Source: Acidobacteriota bacterium (GTDB lineage: Bacteria; Acidobacteriota; UBA6911; RPQK01; JAPXNP01). Taken from it: DNA of 10,272 nucleotides. Each line of letters begins with the position of its first letter. Position 1 is the stretch's first letter. The position numbers and the translations under genes were made by a program. The notes beneath the pieces were generated by a model, which did not search any database, had not been told where the DNA came from, and was given only the letters and a program-made list of their open reading frames with translations. The stretch spans positions 1 through 10,272 of the forward strand of contig JAUWTT010000090.1 of assembly GCA_030614585.1 (NCBI GenBank), in the 5' to 3' direction. Shown here piece after piece: positions 1 through 6,491 of the stretch.

Positions 1-969
1 GTTCAGATTGAAATCAACCCCCGCTCTCACCCGAAAGCGGTACTCCCCCGTCTCGCTCAGATTCGGAAAGAAATAGAACCCATGATAGGCCCGTAAAAAC
101 CTGGCGAGTTTGTGATTTGACTCTTCGAAGAAATTGACTTCACCAGAATTCCTCAAAAGACCTGTCGAGAACTTTTCCCGGTTCCAGTTGCCTCCTCCTC
201 CGACGTCCCATGTGTGCCGGTCGCTGCGAATGACATGCCATCCGAGACCGCCTCCGAAAACAGTGCGCAAATCCAGATCCTGAAACTCGTCAATATCGAA
301 AGAAGCGCCAGTATAAACGAAAAGATCCGGAGTAACGTTGCGCTCGTAGCGCGCACCCCCGCTAATAGCGTTAGCGATAGTGCCGAATGCCTCCGTAGTT
401 TGTTGAGTCGAGTAGATCTGCTCAAAGACCAGTGTAGTTTTGTCAAACCCAGTAGTGCGCTGGGCAAGAGCCCCGCTGTTGATCGTTGTCGTATCGGCGT
501 TTCCTTTTGCTGCCGCCACGCCTAGATCTGCCTCCACCGACCAGAAATCCAGCCAACCCGGATTTGTCTGACGCTCCAGTTCTCGCTCATATGCCTGCTG
601 ACTGTCTGTATCACGGATGCTCTCCAAAGCCGAAAGGGTACGAGTCACTTGAGACTGGTTATCACGAGTTATCTTGACTTGTTCACCTTCGGTGGCAATC
701 TTCCCGACGACCTTTTCACCGTCAGCAAAAGTCGTCGTCAGCGGTTCGTCCGTTTCGATCGACACGATGTCCTTGATGTCGATGACGACATCCCCCATAA
801 GCTCCGACTTAACGGTCATTTTCCCGTCGGTGCTATCGGTTACCTGGCCGGTGACGCGGTCACCGTTTTTCAACACTACGGTGTCACCGGACACGTCGGA
901 TGTCACAAACCCAAGAAAGGCAGCCACCAGGATTAGTGTATAGACTGAATCGAAACGCAGGGATTTCAT
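1..969 (-). CDS. DUF481 family outer-membrane beta-barrel protein (C-terminus cut off by window edge)
   Basis: An open minus-strand frame runs from ATG at 969-967 to the left edge, giving 323 residues with no stop; the rest lies outside. Residues 1 to about 28 form a signal peptide (basic start, hydrophobic LILVAAFLGFV, then SDVSGD). Residues 29-101 hold two short beta-rich units with related motifs, NGDRVTGQV (35-43) and DGEKVVGKI (83-91), a common N-terminal arrangement in this family. From about residue 140 the DUF481 barrel begins: AAAKGNADTTTIN (152-164), YERN (208-211) and FQDLDLRTVFGGGLGW (229-244) are the typical landmarks. Family members are outer-membrane barrels related to YdiY, described as salt- or acid-induced in some bacteria, with no defined biochemical role. 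The ribosome binding site is weak. The gene is divergent from the sugar cluster, so a functional link is not implied. Family assignment is firm; function is open. Confidence 0.88.
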   Translation of the reverse strand, partial: MKSLRFDSVYTLILVAAFLGFVTSDVSGDTVVLKNGDRVTGQVTDSTDGKMTVKSELMGDVVIDIKDIVSIETDEPLTTTFADGEKVVGKIATEGEQVKITRDNQSQVTRTLSALESIRDTDSQQAYERELERQTNPGWLDFWSVEADLGVAAAKGNADTTTINSGALAQRTTGFDKTTLVFEQIYSTQQTTEAFGTIANAISGGARYERNVTPDLFVYTGASFDIDEFQDLDLRTVFGGGLGWHVIRSDRHTWDVGGGGNWNREKFSTGLLRNSGEVNFFEESNHKLARFLRAYHGFYFFPNLSETGEYRFRVRAGVDFNLN

Positions 970-1068
970 GATAGTGACCATTTCTCGGAAGCTTAATACT
1001 CGTTTGGAGCCCCTTTACTCGTCCATCACATCCGCGCACAATGATCGAGCCGTTCAATCGCCTCGTCC

Positions 1069-1102
1069 GTGACCAGTCACATGTCCGAGCATGCGTGATC
1101 AC
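1069..1102. promoter_or_regulatory. Palindrome cluster in the divergent intergenic region, candidate operator
   Basis: The 195-base gap between the DUF481 gene and the DUF4432 gene holds a dense run of dyads: GTGAC-CA-GTCAC (1069-1080), ACATGT (1079-1084), GCATGC (1089-1094) and GTGATCAC (1095-1102). The first and last share GTGA/TCAC arms with different spacing (4 and 0 bases). Such clusters between divergent genes are typical places for a dimeric regulator to bind, but the regulator family cannot be named. The spacing does not fit the six-base spacer of a CRP site. No regulator gene is present in the window. Confidence 0.35.
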
Positions 1103-1150
1103 CTGTTCTAGAAAATCGTTCTACCCATCTGGTCGTAACGCAGCGGACAC

Positions 1151-1164
1151 TATATCCTCTTAGA
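1151..1164 (+). promoter_or_regulatory. Possible -10 element directly upstream of the DUF4432 start (leaderless candidate)
   Basis: TATATC at 1151-1156 resembles a sigma70 -10 box. Its expected start point, about seven bases downstream, falls at or next to the ATG at 1165. No Shine-Dalgarno sequence precedes this ATG. Together these suggest a leaderless transcript. The -35 region (around 1128-1134, CTGGTC-like) is poor, so the call is tentative. Confidence 0.3.
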
Positions 1165-2382
1165 ATGTTCCATTCGTCCACTTCGAGTGAACCATCAACC
1201 AAAGCGTATCGGAAGGTGCTGACCAGTACCGAACAGGGTGTTCACGTGGAAAGGTGGCAGCTTTCCCATGACGAGGCAACTCCTGACTGCGCATTCCTCT
1301 GGAAGATTCACAAAGAGACACTTCATGGAGGCAAGCAGGAGGGCGTAGACGTCATCCGAATCGACAATGGTCGGCTCCGGTTCTCGGTGATTCCGACTCG
1401 AGGGATGGGCATGCTGGAGGCACAGTTGGAGGATCTTCGTTTGGGGTGGGACTCTCCGGTGAAGGAGGTTGTCCACCCCCAGTATGTGAATCTAGGGAGT
1501 CGAGGGGGACTGGGATGGCTGGAAGGTTTCAGCGAATGGGTTGTCCGCTGTGGACTCGAGTTTGCCGGGGCACCCGGCAAAGATAAGTTCATTACGAATA
1601 CCGGCGATGAAGCCGAAATGGAACTTACTCTGCATGGCAAGATTGCGAACATTCCCGCTTCTGAGGTCGAGATATTGGTGGACAGCGAACCGCCTCACTG
1701 CATCAGAATCGTTGGAAGGGTTGATGAGCGGATGTTTTATGGACCCAAGTTAGAACTCCAGACGGAGATCTCGACTGTGCCGGGTTCGAATACAGTCACT
1801 CTTAAAGACTCTGTCACCAATAGAAGTTCATCCTCTCAGGAGTTCCAGCTGATCTACCACTGCAACTACGGGACACCTCTGTTGGAGGAAGGGGCAAGGT
1901 TTGTGGCACCGGTCAAGCGCGTTTGGCCAATCAACGACCACGCGGCCTCGCTTATTGACAAGTACGATGTGTACAGTGGGCCCGTACCGGGATTTGTGGA
2001 ACAGGTGTACTGCATCGACCCCCTGGCTGAGGAGAACGGCCTTACTACTGTGATGTTGAGAAACCGGTCCTCTGACAAGGCCGTGGTAATGACCTTCTCC
2101 ACTGAACAGCTACCCTGCCTCACGCTGTGGAAGAACACAGCGGCCTTGGAAGATGGATTCGTCACCGGAATCGAGCCGGGAACCGGCTTCCCGTACAACC
2201 GTCGTGTGGAACGGGAATTAGGAAGGGTTCCAAAACTCAGGCCTGGAGAGACACGCAGCTTCGAGATCGATTTTTCTGTTTTAGACTCTGCCTCCCAGGT
2301 TGCCAAGGCGGCTGCCCGAATTGAGAACATCCAAACGAATTGGGAACCTGAACTAGTCCGTTCGGCGCCAAAAGTAGGATAG
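1165..2382 (+). CDS. DUF4432 family protein, galactose-mutarotase-like (aldose 1-epimerase-like) fold
   Basis: This 405-residue cytoplasmic protein has no signal peptide. It matches the DUF4432 pattern: PTRGMGM at 77-83, a W-SP-HP stretch at 95-105, GWLEGFSEW (117-125) with RCGLE (128-132), LHGKIANIPA (156-165), YHCNYG (231-236) and GIEPGTGFPYNR (335-346). By analogy with GalM, His157, His232 and Glu337 are the likely sugar-binding or acid-base residues; this mapping is inferred by eye. The family belongs to the galactose mutarotase-like superfamily, which works on sugar anomers, but most DUF4432 members lack an assigned reaction. It is the first gene on the plus strand beside a sugar isomerase/oxidoreductase cluster, which supports a role in the same sugar pathway. 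The ATG has no ribosome binding site; a leaderless mRNA or a start slightly downstream (for example the GTG at codon 19) is possible. The next gene begins 218 bases later. Confidence 0.85.
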   Translation: MFHSSTSSEPSTKAYRKVLTSTEQGVHVERWQLSHDEATPDCAFLWKIHKETLHGGKQEGVDVIRIDNGRLRFSVIPTRGMGMLEAQLEDLRLGWDSPVKEVVHPQYVNLGSRGGLGWLEGFSEWVVRCGLEFAGAPGKDKFITNTGDEAEMELTLHGKIANIPASEVEILVDSEPPHCIRIVGRVDERMFYGPKLELQTEISTVPGSNTVTLKDSVTNRSSSSQEFQLIYHCNYGTPLLEEGARFVAPVKRVWPINDHAASLIDKYDVYSGPVPGFVEQVYCIDPLAEENGLTTVMLRNRSSDKAVVMTFSTEQLPCLTLWKNTAALEDGFVTGIEPGTGFPYNRRVERELGRVPKLRPGETRSFEIDFSVLDSASQVAKAAARIENIQTNWEPELVRSAPKVG

Positions 2383-2477
2383 GGTTATTGGTGGCCTGTA
2401 AGGATACTGGAGTAGCGGAATCTGGGTTGGAGGATTGATGATAAGGTTCCAAGTGCCGAGTTTGTTGGCCTGTTGCC

Positions 2478-2549
2478 CTGCCACGAGAGAATGTCTGGTG
2501 GCAGTTGAAATTAACCGGATTACGTTGAGATTCGGGACGTGAAGCCCGA
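2478..2549 (+). other. Two consecutive hairpins in the spacer between the first and second sugar genes
   Basis: Within the 218-base non-coding gap 2383-2600, CTGCCAC (2478-2484) pairs with GTGGCAG (2498-2504) around a 13-base loop, and TCGGG (2532-2536) pairs with CCCGA (2545-2549) around an 8-base loop. Neither is followed by a T-tract. They may form part of a structured leader for the downstream operon or an end-of-transcript structure for the DUF4432 gene. I recognise no known riboswitch class here and no small gene. Confidence 0.35.
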
Positions 2550-2559
2550 GATATTGCTA

Positions 2560-2582
2560 CCGCCCGCTGGGGCGGCTGTTTT
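2560..2582 (+). terminator. GC-rich hairpin followed by a short T-run, candidate terminator or attenuator
   Basis: CCGCCC (2560-2565) pairs perfectly with GGGCGG (2570-2575) around the tetraloop GCTG, then CTG and TTTT follow (2579-2582). This has the form of a short intrinsic terminator, although the T-run is brief and starts three bases after the stem. It ends only seven bases before the ribosome binding site (AGGAG, 2589-2593) of the next gene. It could stop transcription from the DUF4432 gene or act as an attenuator for the three-gene operon. Confidence 0.4.
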
Positions 2583-2600
2583 AATGAAAGGAGAGCACAG

Positions 2601-3860
2601 ATGAGTGCAACATCTGTAAAGGAATTGACGGTCGTTTCAAACAACATTCGTTCCGTGGTCGAAGCTGCGTTGGAAGAAAGTGGAGGATTGCTGCGTTTGC
2701 TGCCGTGTTGGGTGCCTCGATCGTTCCTGCAACCCGGACAGCGCCTTAAGCTGGCGCCCCAAGACCTCTATGCCTTTGGCCTTGACCGAGGCGGTATAGA
2801 TGAACGCTGGTTTGCCTCGACGACTCCAGCGGCTAATGAAAACCGGGAACCGGACGAAGGTCTCAGTTACATTCTTCATGAGAGCAATCGTGTGCAGTTG
2901 ATCGACGCCATTGAAGAGATGGGCGCCGAGATCATCGGTGAGAGTATTTGGAGTAAGTACCAGCGCTGGCCGGTCTATAGCAAATTCTTCGATAACATGG
3001 GACCGATCCCCCATCATATGCACCAGAGTGCGGAACAAGCTGCCCTCGTAGGTCAGGAAGGCAAGCCGGAATCTTATTACTTTCCGCCACAACACAATAA
3101 CGTTGGCAACAATTTTCCATATACGTTCTTTGGCCTGAACCCGGGAACGACGAAAGCGGATGTCCGCCGTTGTCTTGAAAACTGGAACCGTGGCGACAAC
3201 GGTATCCTCGATCTTTCGGCAGCCTATCGACTGCAGCCGGGATCCGGATGGCTGCTGCCCCCGAGTATTCTCCATGCACCCGGCTCCCTTTGCACCTATG
3301 AACCCCAGTGGGGATCGGATGTGTTCGGCATGTACCAGTCTCTGGTGGAAGGTCGAGAAGTCCCCTGGTCGCTTCTTGTGAAAGACATGCCGGAGGACAA
3401 ACATAACGATCTTGACTGGATTGTCGATCAGCTTGACTGGGAAGGAAATGTTGATCCGCACTTCAAGAAGAATCACTACCTAGGGCCGATCCGTGTTGCT
3501 GATACGGAATCTGAAGGATATATCGACAAGTGGGTCGTTTACGGCCGCATCGATGGCATCCAGTACTTCAGCGCCAAAGAACTCACCGTTAAGCCCGGGG
3601 CAAAATGTACAGTTCGGGACAACGGTGCCTTCGGGATGACGGTCGTACAGGGCCAGGGGAGAATGAATAACTTGATCCTGGACTGCCCCAAGCTGATCGG
3701 CTTTCACGATATCACGCAGGATGAGGTCTTCTGCACTGAGACGGCCGCTCGAGCCGGAGTCACCTATGAGAACACGTCTCCCTGTGAAGACCTTGTGATG
3801 CTCCGCTATTTCGGCCCGGAGGCTAACTCGGAAGCGCCGGAAATTGGTGACTGTGACTAG
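2601..3860 (+). CDS. Phosphomannose isomerase-like cupin protein (class I mannose-6-phosphate isomerase fold)
   Basis: This 419-residue cytoplasmic protein starts at ATG 2601 behind a strong ribosome binding site (AGGAG, 2589-2593, seven bases away). Key landmarks mirror the metal site of type I phosphomannose isomerases: PIPHHMHQ (135-142), GKPESYYF (154-161, like the KPE motif of E. coli ManA), and LPPSILHAPG (219-228) with YEPQ (233-236). The likely metal ligands are His139/His141, Glu157 and His225; the correspondence to ManA Gln97, His99, Glu134 and His255 is inferred by eye. A second beta-rich cupin-like domain occupies roughly residues 320-405. The family isomerises aldose and ketose phosphates, but this protein is diverged and lies beside a TIM-barrel isomerase and an oxidoreductase, so another sugar is likely. 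It is the first gene of a close three-gene run, 35 bases before the next. It should not be named manA on this evidence. Confidence 0.7.
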   Translation: MSATSVKELTVVSNNIRSVVEAALEESGGLLRLLPCWVPRSFLQPGQRLKLAPQDLYAFGLDRGGIDERWFASTTPAANENREPDEGLSYILHESNRVQLIDAIEEMGAEIIGESIWSKYQRWPVYSKFFDNMGPIPHHMHQSAEQAALVGQEGKPESYYFPPQHNNVGNNFPYTFFGLNPGTTKADVRRCLENWNRGDNGILDLSAAYRLQPGSGWLLPPSILHAPGSLCTYEPQWGSDVFGMYQSLVEGREVPWSLLVKDMPEDKHNDLDWIVDQLDWEGNVDPHFKKNHYLGPIRVADTESEGYIDKWVVYGRIDGIQYFSAKELTVKPGAKCTVRDNGAFGMTVVQGQGRMNNLILDCPKLIGFHDITQDEVFCTETAARAGVTYENTSPCEDLVMLRYFGPEANSEAPEIGDCD

Positions 3861-3895
3861 CTGTCCTGACACCAGCAATTGAAGGAGGGTTTCCC

Positions 3896-4942
3896 GTGAG
3901 TACAGCTTATCCAAAACTACACAACGCAGCCTGGCCCGGCGTTGTGGGCAAAGGCCCCGACTCCGAGCCACCCATCGACCTCGATAAGATGATCGAATTA
4001 ACAGCTGCGGCCGAGGTTGATGGAACCAAATTCGATGGTGTAGACATTTTTCTCTCTTCTCCACACGTTGACATCGACTCGTCTGATGACGACTTGAAAG
4101 GACTGGCCGACAAACTCCAGGCAAAGGACCTCCACGCGGGCACGCTGGTTGCGCCTGTTTGGCCACCAACCGGAGGTGGCTCCGCGATGGGAAACGTTGA
4201 GGAACGAGGCCGGTTCGTTGATCAGGTGCGCAAAGCTTGCCGGATCGGTCAGAAGCTGAAGGAGTTTGGGGTTCGACCCTACGGCTCGATTCGCATTGAC
4301 TCCGCGGTTGACCCAGCTACCTGGTCGAAGGGCGACTCCGATGCTAATTCCCGACTTATTGCGGCGACCTTTCGAGAAGCCTGCGATGTAGCTGCCGATT
4401 ACGGTGAGCGCCTGGCAGCTGAGGGAGAGATCTGCTGGGGAGGAATGCACAGCTGGAAGGAGATGGTGAAACTTCTCGACCTGGTCGACCGTCCTGACGT
4501 CCTCGGATATCAGGCAGACATTGCTCATAACCTGCTCTATCTACTTGGCTATAACAGTCCCGCCGATTCCATCCTGCCCCGGGATTGGGCTTGGGATGAT
4601 CCCGAGACCCTGTCGAACGCCTGGAGGACGCTGACTGCTTCTCTCCGTCCGTGGACGATCGACGTACACATCGCGCAAAATGACGCCACAGTGAAGGGTT
4701 CGGGTTCACACGACAAAACCGGTCGTCATTGCCTTCCCAACGATCCCAATGGCAAGGTGGAGGCTGTCGAGGTCGCCGGGTACTGGCTGCGTGATGAGAA
4801 CGGGCATCTGACGAAAACTTGTCGCCACCTCTGTTGGGATGGCTGTATGTTCTCCAATGAAATCATGATGAAGCCACAAACCTGGAACGACATTCTGGCC
4901 ACCATGATTGCTGTTCGGGATTCCCACGGATGGCAGGAGTAA
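3896..4942 (+). CDS. Sugar isomerase/epimerase, xylose-isomerase-like TIM barrel
   Basis: The start is GTG at 3896, preceded by a near-perfect ribosome binding site (AAGGAGGG, 3882-3889) six bases away. The 348-residue product has no signal peptide and reads as a xylose isomerase-like/AP-endonuclease-2 type barrel. The strand-end acidic and histidine residues fit a divalent-metal site: Glu178 in AEGEICW, Asp208 in YQADIAHN with His211, His258 in DVHIAQND, and Glu322 in FSNEIMM. This assignment is inferred from position, not alignment. Such proteins perform aldose-ketose isomerisation, ketose 3-epimerisation, inosose dehydration or related steps. In many bacteria they sit beside Gfo/Idh/MocA oxidoreductases, as here (24 bases to the next start), where the oxidoreductase makes a keto sugar and the barrel enzyme isomerises, epimerises or cleaves it. 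The substrate is unknown. Confidence 0.8.
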   Translation: MSTAYPKLHNAAWPGVVGKGPDSEPPIDLDKMIELTAAAEVDGTKFDGVDIFLSSPHVDIDSSDDDLKGLADKLQAKDLHAGTLVAPVWPPTGGGSAMGNVEERGRFVDQVRKACRIGQKLKEFGVRPYGSIRIDSAVDPATWSKGDSDANSRLIAATFREACDVAADYGERLAAEGEICWGGMHSWKEMVKLLDLVDRPDVLGYQADIAHNLLYLLGYNSPADSILPRDWAWDDPETLSNAWRTLTASLRPWTIDVHIAQNDATVKGSGSHDKTGRHCLPNDPNGKVEAVEVAGYWLRDENGHLTKTCRHLCWDGCMFSNEIMMKPQTWNDILATMIAVRDSHGWQE

Positions 4943-4966
4943 GAAACGGAGAACTGGGGGGTGAAG

Positions 4967-6106
4967 ATGAGCTCGAATCCTTTGAATATTGGCATGATCG
5001 GCTATGGCTTTATGGGCAAGGCGCATTCGAATGCCTACGCCAGAGTGAACCATTTCTTTCCGGAGCTAAAACTTCGGCCGGTGCTCAAGGCACTTTGGGC
5101 CCGGAATGAGGAAAGAGCCCGGACCTTCGCTGATACCTGGGGATACGAATCGGTTGAAACTGACTGGCGCCGGCTCGTGGAACGTAGCGACATCGATGCA
5201 ATAGACATCTGCAGTCCCAACAATACCCACCGTGAGATCGCGCTCGAAGCAGCCAGAAACGGCAAAGTGATTCTGTGTGAGAAGCCGTTGGCCAGAAATG
5301 TGGCTGAAGGGGAGGAGATGGTAAAGGCTGTGGAAGAGGCGGGAGTTCCGAACACAGTCTGGTACAACTACCGTCGGATTCCGGCTGTCACGCTAGCCAA
5401 ACAACTGATTGATGAGGGAAGACTCGGGCGCATCTTCCATTACCGAGCCGTTTTCCTGCAGGACTGGACCATTTCTCCGGAGCTTCCACAGGGAGGAGAA
5501 GGATTGTGGCGGCTCGACCTTGATGCGGCAGGGAGTGGCGTCACGGGTGACCTGCTTGCACACTGCATCGATACAGCCATCTGGTTGAATGGTGGAATCC
5601 AGTCTGTGAGCGCAATGACCGAGACTTTCGTTAAGGAACGAATTCACAACTTAACGGGTGACGTAGAAAAAGTCGGTATCGACGATGCCTGTGCATTCCG
5701 GGCTCGTTTCGAGAACGGCTCGTTGGCAACCTTTGAATCGACTCGCTACGCTCGTGGCCACAAGGCGCTCTATACCTTTGAGATAAATGGCGAGCATGCG
5801 TCAATAACGTGGGATCTGCATGATCTGCATCGCTTGGGGTACTTCGATCATGGAGATGATTCAGCGGTCCGGGGTTGGCGCTCCATTCACGTGACGGACG
5901 GAGACCATCCCTACATGGATCACTGGTGGGTACCCGGCCTGCAGATCGGGTACGAGCATTCCTTTGTGCATCAGGTCGCCGATTTCCTGGCAGGTCTGGA
6001 AGAAGACGAAACAGTCAGCCCGACATTTGCAGAAGCTCTCGAGACTCAGAAGATCTGTGAGGCCGTTCTCGAATCGGCTCGGACTAGACAGTGGGTTCAA
6101 CTCTGA
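4967..6106 (+). CDS. Gfo/Idh/MocA family NAD(P)-dependent sugar oxidoreductase
   Basis: From ATG 4967 the protein has 379 residues. An N-terminal Rossmann domain opens with IGMIGYGFMGKAH (about 8-20, the GxGxxG dinucleotide motif); DICSPNNTH (80-88) and CEKPL (104-108) are the classic family motifs, the lysine being the usual catalytic one. The C-terminal substrate domain carries GDLLAHCIDTAIWL (194-207), where Asp/His of the GDxxxHxxD motif lie in the active site. Family members oxidise or reduce a sugar or polyol hydroxyl, for example inositol, glucose-fructose, or position 3 of glycosides. Start choice: an in-frame GTG at 4961 would add two residues; GGGGGTGA (4957-4964) places a wobble-tolerant ribosome binding site five bases from the ATG, while GGAGA (4948-4952) would suit the GTG. 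It is the last gene of the sugar operon and probably supplies its redox step. Confidence 0.88.
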   Translation: MSSNPLNIGMIGYGFMGKAHSNAYARVNHFFPELKLRPVLKALWARNEERARTFADTWGYESVETDWRRLVERSDIDAIDICSPNNTHREIALEAARNGKVILCEKPLARNVAEGEEMVKAVEEAGVPNTVWYNYRRIPAVTLAKQLIDEGRLGRIFHYRAVFLQDWTISPELPQGGEGLWRLDLDAAGSGVTGDLLAHCIDTAIWLNGGIQSVSAMTETFVKERIHNLTGDVEKVGIDDACAFRARFENGSLATFESTRYARGHKALYTFEINGEHASITWDLHDLHRLGYFDHGDDSAVRGWRSIHVTDGDHPYMDHWWVPGLQIGYEHSFVHQVADFLAGLEEDETVSPTFAEALETQKICEAVLESARTRQWVQL

Positions 6107-6326
6107 GTAGCGGTGAGATGCCTTCTTCCTAATGGGAACCATGTCCTGAGTGGGCGAGAGATTTCATTTTGAGGAGGCTCCCATTTACCCGCACTCATTT
6201 CTCACAAAGTGGCTACTGCGGCGGCAGTGGCGGGCTCGCCCTGCAAACGTGTGCTTCAGTGGTTTTTTCCATCATGCAGGCTTTCGGCTGAACTGAACCA
6301 CCATGTTTCCAGCGATAATAAAGTCT
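6107..6326. other. Non-coding stretch after the sugar operon, with one GC-rich hairpin
   Basis: No convincing gene is visible. GCTACTGC (6212-6219) pairs with GCAGTGGC (6224-6231) around a GGCG loop, eight pairs with one G-T wobble. No T-tract follows directly, so it is not a standard intrinsic terminator; a T6 run occurs only at 6263-6268. How the sugar operon ends is therefore unclear. Small reading frames here have no start signals or recognisable composition. Confidence 0.35.
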
Positions 6327-6355
6327 TTGACTAGAAGGTTCTCCACACCTATACT
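6327..6355 (+). promoter_or_regulatory. Near-consensus sigma70 promoter for the metalloprotease gene
   Basis: TTGACT (6327-6332) and TATACT (6350-6355) are separated by exactly 17 bases. Each box matches the sigma70 consensus at five of six positions. Transcription would begin near 6362, giving a 5' leader of about 130 bases before the ATG at 6492. That long leader holds the riboswitch-like element described separately. The strong core promoter is consistent with control after initiation rather than at it. Confidence 0.7.
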
Positions 6356-6371
6356 TCCATGTTAAAACTAT

Positions 6372-6472
6372 CGTGTGGCTTTGTGAATCGATGGGCAATG
6401 TCACCGTTCAGGCACGGACGTAAAGCCCCGTTTCTCTTGGTTCTCAGAGCTGCGCAAGGCGGCGAGCACACG
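6372..6472 (+). ncRNA. Candidate GEMM-like (cyclic-di-GMP-I type) riboswitch in the protease leader
   Basis: Two sequence elements match the conserved core of the GEMM class as I recall it: GGGCAA (6393-6398) and GGACGTAAAGCC (6416-6427, class form GGACGCAAAGCC). They are 17 bases apart, close to the usual gap. GGGC (6393-6396) can pair with GCCC (6425-6428), as in the class helix that encloses the binding pocket. CC/GG and GT/AC pairs form a weak inner stem around GTTCA (6406-6410). An outer helix CGTGTG (6372-6377) with CACACG (6467-6472) closes the structure, and CCG (6428-6430) could pair with CGG (6460-6462) as the third helix. Against: the GNRA tetraloop and its CCUAA-type receptor are absent, the C of ACGCAAAG is U, and the 5' junction is longer than usual. 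The element lies between a strong promoter and the ribosome binding site (GAGGGGGG, 6477-6484), the right place for a switch. Confidence 0.45.
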
Positions 6473-6491
6473 CGACGAGGGGGGAACTGGG

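Noticed and set aside
214..943. Several plus-strand open frames in the left 950 bases
   Set aside because: The minus strand reads continuously as a DUF481 protein with signal peptide and family motifs; the plus frames are shadows of it.
1069..1080. GTGACCAGTCAC as a CRP/FNR site
   Set aside because: CRP-type sites need TGTGA and TCACA separated by six bases; here GTGA and TCAC are four bases apart and the outer bases do not fit.
2637..3476. Long antisense open frame (279 codons) opposite the PMI-like gene
   Set aside because: It is the mirror of a clearly coding plus-strand gene with a strong ribosome binding site; its own translation shows no domain, signal or start site.
3480..4169. Antisense open frame of 229 codons across the PMI-like/TIM-barrel junction
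   Set aside because: It spans two real genes on the opposite strand and has an arginine- and serine-rich, low-information translation.
6263..6268. T6 run as the terminator of the sugar operon
   Set aside because: No stable stem directly precedes it; the nearest good hairpin (6212-6231) ends more than 30 bases earlier.
6213..6404. Minus-strand small open frame of 63 codons in the intergenic region
   Set aside because: No ribosome binding site or recognisable composition, and it overlaps a strong plus-strand promoter and leader.
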